The translations under genes were made by a program, and so were the position numbers. The notes beneath the pieces were generated by a model that ran no database searches, was not told the origin of the DNA, and worked only from the letters and a program-made list of their open reading frames with translations. A stretch of DNA of 11,028 nucleotides, from the NCBI GenBank assembly GCA_003486945.1, contig DNFL01000051.1, positions 1 to 11,028 of the forward strand, written 5' to 3'. The stretch is from Hyphomonas sp. GTDB taxonomy: Bacteria; Pseudomonadota; Alphaproteobacteria; Caulobacterales; Hyphomonadaceae. Positions 7,282 through 11,028 of this stretch are shown in pieces. The stretch's first letter is position 1. Each line of letters opens with the position of its first letter.

Positions 7282-7366
7282 GGGGGCGGGCGCCGGGTCA
7301 GGGGGGGAGGAACGGTAGAGCCCGTTGCCAGACACCTGCCCCCTCCCCTCCCAGGGAGGGAGAGGG
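7282..7366. repeat. G-run cluster and G/C-rich palindrome between glsB and argF
   Basis: Two elements lie in the 225-bp gap. At 7282-7307 four G-tracts (G5, G3, G3, G7) separated by 1, 4 and 3 nt fit the canonical G-quadruplex pattern on the + strand, which is the template for the leftward genes. At 7341-7366 a C-tract run leads into CCCTCCC-A-GGGAGGG (7346-7360), 14 nt past the glsB stop; this resembles the palindromic intergenic elements dispersed in many alphaproteobacterial genomes. A small stem AACGG/CCGTT (7311-7326) sits between them. Dispersal in the genome cannot be tested here. Confidence 0.45.
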
Positions 7367-7379
7367 TTCGCGCGGCGCG

Positions 7380-7634
7380 TCAGGCGCGCTTGACCACGCG
7401 GATGACGAGCAGCAGGAGGACCGCGCCGAGCGTGGCGTGGACGATGGCGCCGAGGATGCCGCCGCCGAGGCTGAAACCCAGGCTGGGGAAGATCAGGCCG
7501 GCCACGAAGGCGCCGACGATACCGACAATGATATTGCCGACGATGCCGAAGCCGTAACCCTTGACGAGCACGCCGGCGAGCCAGCCCGCGACAGCGCCGA
7601 TGAGAAGGAAGATCAGAAGGCTTTCGAGGGTCAT
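7380..7634 (-). CDS. GlsB/YeaQ/YmgE family small membrane protein
   Basis: An 84-residue inner-membrane protein of the transglycosylase-associated (GlsB/YeaQ/YmgE) family, usually linked to general stress response without a known activity. Three hydrophobic glycine-rich segments are visible at about 3-22, 29-50 and 56-80. They include the family pattern GWLAGVLVKGYGFGIVGNIIVG (17-38), and a basic tail RVVKRA ends the protein. The ATG at 7634 is preceded by AGGAG at about 8 nt; the frame is open further upstream, but the added residues are polar and unlike the family. It is transcribed leftward, between the monooxygenase-like gene and argF, with sizeable gaps on both sides, so it probably has its own promoter. 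G/C-rich palindromic DNA follows its stop. Confidence 0.9.
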   Translation of the reverse strand: MTLESLLIFLLIGAVAGWLAGVLVKGYGFGIVGNIIVGIVGAFVAGLIFPSLGFSLGGGILGAIVHATLGAVLLLLVIRVVKRA

Positions 7635-7709
7635 TTGTATTTCTCCTTGCCCTTGCGCGGGCCCCTGACGGGCCTCGCTTCTGAATGGGTGAGGCAAACT
7701 GGCCAGCCG

Positions 7710-7738
7710 TTCGGGGCGAGAATGCGGCCATTCGGGGC
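7710..7738. repeat. Short direct repeats upstream of the glsB-like gene
   Basis: TTCGGGGC occurs at 7710-7717 and again at 7731-7738, exactly 21 bp apart (two helical turns), 76-104 bp before the glsB-like start. The spacing would suit tandem regulator binding on one face of the DNA. The repeats are short and G-rich, so chance is a serious alternative. Confidence 0.25.
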
Positions 7739-7782
7739 CATGGGGTGGGCATAAAGCCTACAAAAGAGTCATGTCTTCCGCC

Positions 7783-7802
7783 TCTGTCGCGTCTGCGACA
7801 GA
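7783..7802 (-). terminator. Hairpin downstream of the monooxygenase-like gene
   Basis: TCTGTCGC-GTCT-GCGACAGA is a perfect 8-bp stem with a 4-nt loop beginning 13 nt after the stop of the leftward gene. In that direction a T-rich stretch (CTTTT) comes only about 15-20 nt later, so it is a plausible transcript end but not a textbook intrinsic terminator. Confidence 0.45.
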
Positions 7803-7815
7803 TACCGGATGGAAC

Positions 7816-8136
7816 TTAGAATCCGTAGGCGCGTTCGACCTTGCCGACGCGGATATGGTAAGCGGAATAGAAGGCCTCGCGGCCGCGCTTCTGGGCGGCC
7901 ATGTGCTCGGCATTCTGCTTCCAGGTGCGGACTGCCTCTTCGCTGTCCCAGTAGCAGACGGTGATCTCCGCCCCGCCTTCGCCCTGCGCGGTTTCATAGC
8001 CGAGGAAGCCCGGGCTCTCCAGCATCAGCTTGTTCATACGGGCAGCGGTTTCGGCATATTCCTCCGGCTCGCGGCCGGAGAAGACGGCGGAAAAGATGAC
8101 CACCCAATAGGGCGGCGGGGGTGTCCGGGCGATCAT
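7816..8136 (-). CDS. Antibiotic biosynthesis monooxygenase (ABM) domain protein
   Basis: A 106-residue dimeric ferredoxin-like alpha/beta-barrel protein. The family pattern is clear: YWVVIFSAVFS (10-20) as first strand, ARMNKLMLESPGFLGYET (32-49), ITVCYWDSEEAVRTWKQN (58-75), EHMAAQKRGREAFYSAYHIRV and the terminal VERAYGF. Members with this exact ending are common in proteobacteria as stand-alone genes of unknown function; they need not make antibiotics, and heme or quinone-type substrates occur elsewhere in the superfamily. I prefer the ATG at 8136, with GGAG 9 nt upstream; an in-frame TTG at 8154 would add six residues and place that GGAG inside the coding region. It is divergent from the carboxyspermidine dehydrogenase gene and followed by a stable hairpin. 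Confidence 0.9.
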   Translation of the reverse strand: MIARTPPPPYWVVIFSAVFSGREPEEYAETAARMNKLMLESPGFLGYETAQGEGGAEITVCYWDSEEAVRTWKQNAEHMAAQKRGREAFYSAYHIRVGKVERAYGF

Positions 8137-8161
8137 CGCGGGCGGCTCCGTCAAAAAACCG

Positions 8162-8190
8162 TTGTGGCTGAGGGGTAAGGACCCTATCTG
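8162..8190 (+). promoter_or_regulatory. Candidate promoter for the polyamine operon
   Basis: In the 150-bp divergent gap, TTGTGG (8162-8167) and TATCTG (8185-8190) are separated by 17 nt, a plausible sigma-70-type pair about 95 bp before the dehydrogenase start. The matches are partial. No leftward promoter for the monooxygenase-like gene stands out. GGAG at 8270-8273 is the likely ribosome-binding site for the dehydrogenase, with a rather long 13-nt spacing. Confidence 0.3.
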
Positions 8191-8286
8191 GCACGCCTGT
8201 TAACAAAGCGCCCGCTGGAAAGCACTGCCAAACTTCCCTAGAAGCAGGCCAACCCTTCAACGATTTGCCGGAGTTCAAGCCCCGAC

Positions 8287-9501
8287 ATGGATAACGTCCT
8301 CATCATTGGCGCCGGCGCGGCCGGCTCTGTCGTCGCCAAGAAGTGCGCGATGGACCGCGACACGTTCAAGCACATCACCCTCGCCTCGCGCCGCATCGAA
8401 AGCTGCGAGAAGGTGGCGAAGGATTGCGTGACGCCGATCGAGATTGCGCAGGTGGACGCCGATGACGTGGCCGCGACCGTGGCGCTGATCCGCAAGGTGA
8501 AGCCGGACCTCGTGATCAACATGGCCCTGCCCTATCAGGACCTGCCGATCATGGATGCCTGCCTCGAGGCGGGCGTCAGCTATCTCGACACCGCGAACTA
8601 TGAGCCGCGGGAAGTGGCGAAGTTCGAATACTCCTGGCAGTGGGCCTATCAGGACAAGTTCAAGGCCGCTGGCCTGACGGCAATCCTCGGCTGCGGCTTT
8701 GACCCAGGCGTCTCCAACATCTGGTGCGCCTATGCGCAGGAACACCTGTTCGACGAGATCGACTACATCGACATTGTCGACTGCAATGCCGGCGACCATG
8801 GCAAGACGTTCGCGACGAACTTCAACCCGGAGATCAACCTTCGCGAAGTGACGCAGGACGGTAAATACTGGAAGAATGGCGAGTGGATCGAGATCCCGGC
8901 CCTCAGCATCAAGACGATGGTGGATTATCCCGAAGTCGGCCCGCGCGCCTCCTACCTCATCTATCATGAGGAAGAGGAAAGCCTCGTGAAAAACATCAAG
9001 GGCCTGAAGCAGATCCGCTTCTGGATGACCTTTGGCGAGGCTTACATCAAACACCTCGAAGTGTTCAAATCCATCGGACTAATCAGCCTCGAGCCGATCA
9101 AGCACAAGGGCATGGACATCGTGCCGATGGAATTCCTGCGCGACCTGCTGCCTGCGCCGTCCTCGCTCGCCGAAGGCTATTCGGGCAAGACGAGCATCGG
9201 CGTGATCATCCGGGGACGGAAGGATGGAAAATCGCTGACCAAGATGCTGTACAATGTGTGCGACCATGCCGAGACGAACCGCGAAGTGGGCGCGCAGGCG
9301 GTGAGCTACACGACGGGCGTGCCGCCGGTGTCCGGCGCGGCAATGTTCTTCCGCGGCATCTGGAAAGGCCCGGGCGTGTTCAACGTTGAGGAATTCCCGT
9401 CGGCGCCCTTCCTGGAGGACGTCGCCAAACGCGGCCTGCCGACGACGATCATCGACATCAAGCCGGGCGATCAGGATGAGCTGTTCGCGGTGGTGACCTA
9501 A
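8287..9501 (+). CDS. Carboxynorspermidine/carboxyspermidine dehydrogenase (saccharopine dehydrogenase-like)
   Basis: A 404-residue cytosolic NADPH-type oxidoreductase. The family condenses L-aspartate semialdehyde with putrescine (or 1,3-diaminopropane) and reduces the imine to carboxyspermidine (or carboxynorspermidine). It has the N-terminal Rossmann loop GAGAAG (8-13), LASRRIESCEKVA as the second strand and helix, and the family segments VINMALPYQDLPIMDACL (76-93), LDTANYEP (100-107), LGCGFDPGVSN (134-144) and DCNAGDHG (165-172). That wording is specific to this branch rather than to lysine-pathway saccharopine dehydrogenases. The genomic partner nspC lies 134 nt downstream on the same strand, completing the two-step route. 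Which diamine is preferred cannot be read from sequence; spermidine is the usual product in alphaproteobacteria. The start at 8287 begins directly at the Rossmann strand. Right after its TAA a TTG opens a small in-frame ORF. Confidence 0.93.
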   Translation: MDNVLIIGAGAAGSVVAKKCAMDRDTFKHITLASRRIESCEKVAKDCVTPIEIAQVDADDVAATVALIRKVKPDLVINMALPYQDLPIMDACLEAGVSYLDTANYEPREVAKFEYSWQWAYQDKFKAAGLTAILGCGFDPGVSNIWCAYAQEHLFDEIDYIDIVDCNAGDHGKTFATNFNPEINLREVTQDGKYWKNGEWIEIPALSIKTMVDYPEVGPRASYLIYHEEEESLVKNIKGLKQIRFWMTFGEAYIKHLEVFKSIGLISLEPIKHKGMDIVPMEFLRDLLPAPSSLAEGYSGKTSIGVIIRGRKDGKSLTKMLYNVCDHAETNREVGAQAVSYTTGVPPVSGAAMFFRGIWKGPGVFNVEEFPSAPFLEDVAKRGLPTTIIDIKPGDQDELFAVVT

Positions 9502-9630
9502 TTGCAGAAGAAATGCTGGCAAAGGGAGCGGCGCTATTTGCCAATCGTCTTGGCACTCGCTTTCGTCCCGTTGCTGCTGTTCGTCGCCCATTTAACCTTA
9601 TCTTACCTGGCCTTCGGCTTTAGGGGCTGA
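9502..9630 (+). CDS. Candidate 42-aa single-pass membrane protein between the two polyamine genes
   Basis: Not a recognised family. A TTG immediately after the dehydrogenase TAA opens a frame that closes at TGA five bases before the nspC ATG, filling the gap almost exactly. The product has a basic N-terminus (KK at 3-4, RERR at 8-11) and one hydrophobic stretch (about 12-40, YLPIVLALAFVPLLLFVAHL at its core), ending FRG. This is the layout of an inner-membrane peptide with its N-terminus in the cytoplasm. My hand count of G+C by codon position is 21/42, 16/42 and 31/42, the low-second, high-third pattern of coding DNA in GC-rich genomes. GGTGG about 8 nt upstream could act as ribosome-binding site, and coupling to the dehydrogenase stop is possible. 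Weak points are the TTG start, two TTA codons, the absence of any known homologue and its shortness. Confidence 0.42.
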   Translation: MQKKCWQRERRYLPIVLALAFVPLLLFVAHLTLSYLAFGFRG

Positions 9631-9635
9631 AACCC

Positions 9636-10763
9636 ATGACATCTATCCAGACCCCCTGCTTCGTCCTCGACGCCGCGCGCCTCCGGAAAAATCTGGAGAC
9701 GGCGAAGCGCGTGCGCGAGGAGGCCGGGTGTAAGGTGCTGCTCGCCACCAAGGCCTTCGCCATGCCAGCCGCCTTCCCGCTGATGCGCGACTATCTCGAT
9801 GGCACGACTGCCAGCGGCGAGCATGAGGCGATTATGGGCGCCGAGGAATTCGGCAAGGAAGTCCACGTCTATTCGCCGGCCTACACCGAAGATGAAGTCC
9901 GCCGGCTGACGAAAGTGGCGCAGCATATCTATTTCAATTCGGCCGAGCAGCTGGGCCGGTTTGGCGATATCGCGCGGGATGCCGGCTGCCATGTCGGCCT
10001 GCGGGTGAACCCCGGCTATTCGAATGCAACGCTGGGCGGCGACCTTTACAATCCCACCGCGCCGACAAGCCGGTTCGGCGAAGTGCCGTCAAAGCTCGCG
10101 CAGGTGAACTGGAGCGGCGTCGACATCTTCCATGTCCACGCGCTGTGCGAGAGCTTGGCAGAGGGATCGGTCGGGCTGATCAAGGCCGTGTCGGAGAAAT
10201 TTGCGCCTTATCTCGAGCAGGTGAAGGCGGTGAATTTCGGCGGCGGGCATTTCCTGAACAAGCCAGGATACAATGTCGATGCGCTGATCGCGGCGATTAA
10301 GAAATTCAAAGCACGTTTTGGCATCGAAGTGATCCTCGAGCCGGGCGCGGGCCTTGTCGTGAACACCGGCGAGCTGCATTCGACTGTGCTGGCGCTGCAC
10401 TGGAACGAGATGGACCTTGCGATCCTCGATGCCTCGGCTTCGACGCATATGCCGGACGTTCTGGAAGTGCCCTACCGCCCAGACGTGATCGGCGCGGGCC
10501 AGCCGGGCGAGTTTGCGCACACGTACCGGTTTGGCGGCAAGACCTGCATGACGGGCGATGTGATCGGGGATTATTCCTTCGAGAGGCCGCTGGCGCCGGG
10601 CGACGGAATCATCTTCACCGACCAGATGCATTACAGTTTCGTCAAGACCAACACGTTCAACGGCACACCGCTCGCAAATCTTGCGATCCGCTGGGAAGAC
10701 GGGCGCGTGGAGCCGATTTCCGATTTCGGCTACGGCGAATTCCGCCGCCGACTCGGGCGTTAG
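9636..10763 (+). CDS. nspC: Carboxynorspermidine/carboxyspermidine decarboxylase
   Basis: A 375-residue PLP-dependent fold-III (alanine-racemase-like barrel) decarboxylase that removes CO2 from carboxyspermidine or carboxynorspermidine to give spermidine or norspermidine. The PLP lysine is K39 in LLATKAF. Other active-site segments are HVHALCES (166-173), the phosphate-binding GGGH (202-205), EPGAG (235-239), the second-subunit catalytic cysteine C304 in TCMTGD, and the C-terminal FTDQMHYSFVKTNTFNG. Length and N-terminus (TPCFVLD) match the NspC branch, not diaminopimelate or ornithine decarboxylases. The ATG at 9636 has AGGGG at 9622-9626, 9 nt upstream, lying within the end of the small candidate ORF. 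It forms an operon with the upstream dehydrogenase. In Vibrio the homologous step influences biofilm formation through norspermidine; that role should not be assumed here. Its TAG stop overlaps the stop of the convergent regulator gene. Confidence 0.95.
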   Translation: MTSIQTPCFVLDAARLRKNLETAKRVREEAGCKVLLATKAFAMPAAFPLMRDYLDGTTASGEHEAIMGAEEFGKEVHVYSPAYTEDEVRRLTKVAQHIYFNSAEQLGRFGDIARDAGCHVGLRVNPGYSNATLGGDLYNPTAPTSRFGEVPSKLAQVNWSGVDIFHVHALCESLAEGSVGLIKAVSEKFAPYLEQVKAVNFGGGHFLNKPGYNVDALIAAIKKFKARFGIEVILEPGAGLVVNTGELHSTVLALHWNEMDLAILDASASTHMPDVLEVPYRPDVIGAGQPGEFAHTYRFGGKTCMTGDVIGDYSFERPLAPGDGIIFTDQMHYSFVKTNTFNGTPLANLAIRWEDGRVEPISDFGYGEFRRRLGR

Positions 10764-11028
10764 CCCTCCTCGCCCAGCAGCCACGGCTCCTTCTGTACAC
10801 GGAGCATAACCGCCATCCGGTTGTCCGCGCCGAGCTTGGAAAGTACGGCAGAGGCATGATGCTCCACCGTGCGCTTGGAGAGCGCGAGCGTGTCGGAAAT
10901 ATCCTGATTGGACAGGCCGGACGCCATATGGCGCAGCACTTCCTGCTCGCGCGCGGTGAGGCCGAGAGGATGATTGCGGGCGGCTTTGTAAACGCCGCGA
11001 CGCGCGCGCGGCAGGGCGCGGGTGTGGC
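10760..11028 (-). CDS. LuxR-type transcriptional regulator, C-terminal part (N-terminus beyond window)
   Basis: Only the last 88 residues are in the window; the gene enters from the right edge and reads leftward to a TAA at 10760-10762. The segment LGLTAREQEVLRHMASGLSNQDISDTLALSKRTVEHHASAVLSKLG (21-66) is a complete LuxR/NarL-type four-helix DNA-binding domain with the usual LTxRExEVL entry and TVEHH recognition helix. The basic linker before it (RALPRARRGVYKAARNHP) resembles that of large ATP-binding LuxR regulators (LAL/MalT-like), so the missing part may be an ATPase/TPR module rather than a receiver domain; this is a guess. The stop codon shares TTAG with the nspC stop, a convergent 4-nt overlap. 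No evidence links it to polyamine control beyond adjacency. Confidence 0.85.
   Translation of the reverse strand, partial: HTRALPRARRGVYKAARNHPLGLTAREQEVLRHMASGLSNQDISDTLALSKRTVEHHASAVLSKLGADNRMAVMLRVQKEPWLLGEEG

Noticed and set aside
6633..7754. 373-codon open frame on the + strand
   Set aside because: It is antisense to argF and the glsB-like gene, low in complexity, and crosses the G-rich intergenic repeat; it shows no recognisable domain.
8199..8216. GTTAAC-containing stretch as a CtrA box before the polyamine operon
   Set aside because: Only one TTAA half-site is present; no second TTAA at N7.
8275..9054. 259-codon open frame on the - strand
   Set aside because: It is antisense to the well-supported carboxyspermidine dehydrogenase, is rich in His/Arg/Asp as expected of a mirrored GC-rich gene, and has no family resemblance.
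9513..9623. ATG-start 36-codon ORF in the gap before nspC
   Set aside because: It has no usable ribosome-binding site (only 2 nt between AGAAG and the ATG) and an Arg-rich product without structure. The overlapping TTG frame fits the gap and codon-position bias better.
1..11028. CRISPR array, tRNA/rRNA genes, insertion sequences, phage or toxin-antitoxin systems
   Set aside because: No regularly spaced repeats, no RNA-gene landmarks, no transposase or integrase motifs and no target-site duplications were seen on either strand.

Overview
The window is GC-rich and densely coded and looks like chromosomal DNA of an alphaproteobacterium. Hyphomonadaceae or a related Caulobacterales lineage is my best guess. 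The clues are family-level: proteobacterial UbiG, Hsp33, an argF-hslO pair, a GPH/MFS symporter, an ArsR-SRPBCC pair and the carboxyspermidine route to spermidine. I see no rRNA, tRNA, transposase, phage gene or CRISPR array. No gene-free stretch exceeds about 225 bp.

Left part (1-2197, + strand): the 3' portion of ubiG (ubiquinone O-methyltransferase) overlaps by ATGA with a DUF924 gene. An AT-richer promoter follows, containing a perfect dyad (GTTAAGC-N4-GCTTAAC). It drives a two-gene operon for an SRPBCC/AHSA1-type protein and an ArsR-family repressor. The repressor gene ends tail-to-tail with a leftward GPH-family symporter, and the two stop codons share CTAG.

Centre (3562-8136): a divergent intergenic region separates the symporter from a membrane-anchored M20 dipeptidase/carboxypeptidase. 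After a hairpin shared by convergent genes comes a leftward run, read from right to left: antibiotic-biosynthesis-monooxygenase-like protein, GlsB/YeaQ-type small membrane protein, argF (ornithine carbamoyltransferase) and hslO (redox chaperone Hsp33). The gap between glsB and argF holds a G-quadruplex-type run, a G/C palindrome and an operator-like dyad.

Right part (8287-10763, + strand): carboxynorspermidine/carboxyspermidine dehydrogenase and decarboxylase (nspC) together form the two-step S-adenosylmethionine-independent route to spermidine or norspermidine. The 134-bp gap between them is almost exactly filled by an unannotated 42-codon TTG-start reading frame. It encodes a basic N-terminus followed by one membrane segment and is the most interesting novelty candidate here. 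nspC overlaps by 4 nt with the end of a leftward LuxR-type regulator that runs off the right edge.

Overall the window is mostly housekeeping and accessory metabolism. I do not see a convincing new defence or mobile system. The small membrane ORF inside the polyamine operon and the regulatory dyads are the points worth following up.
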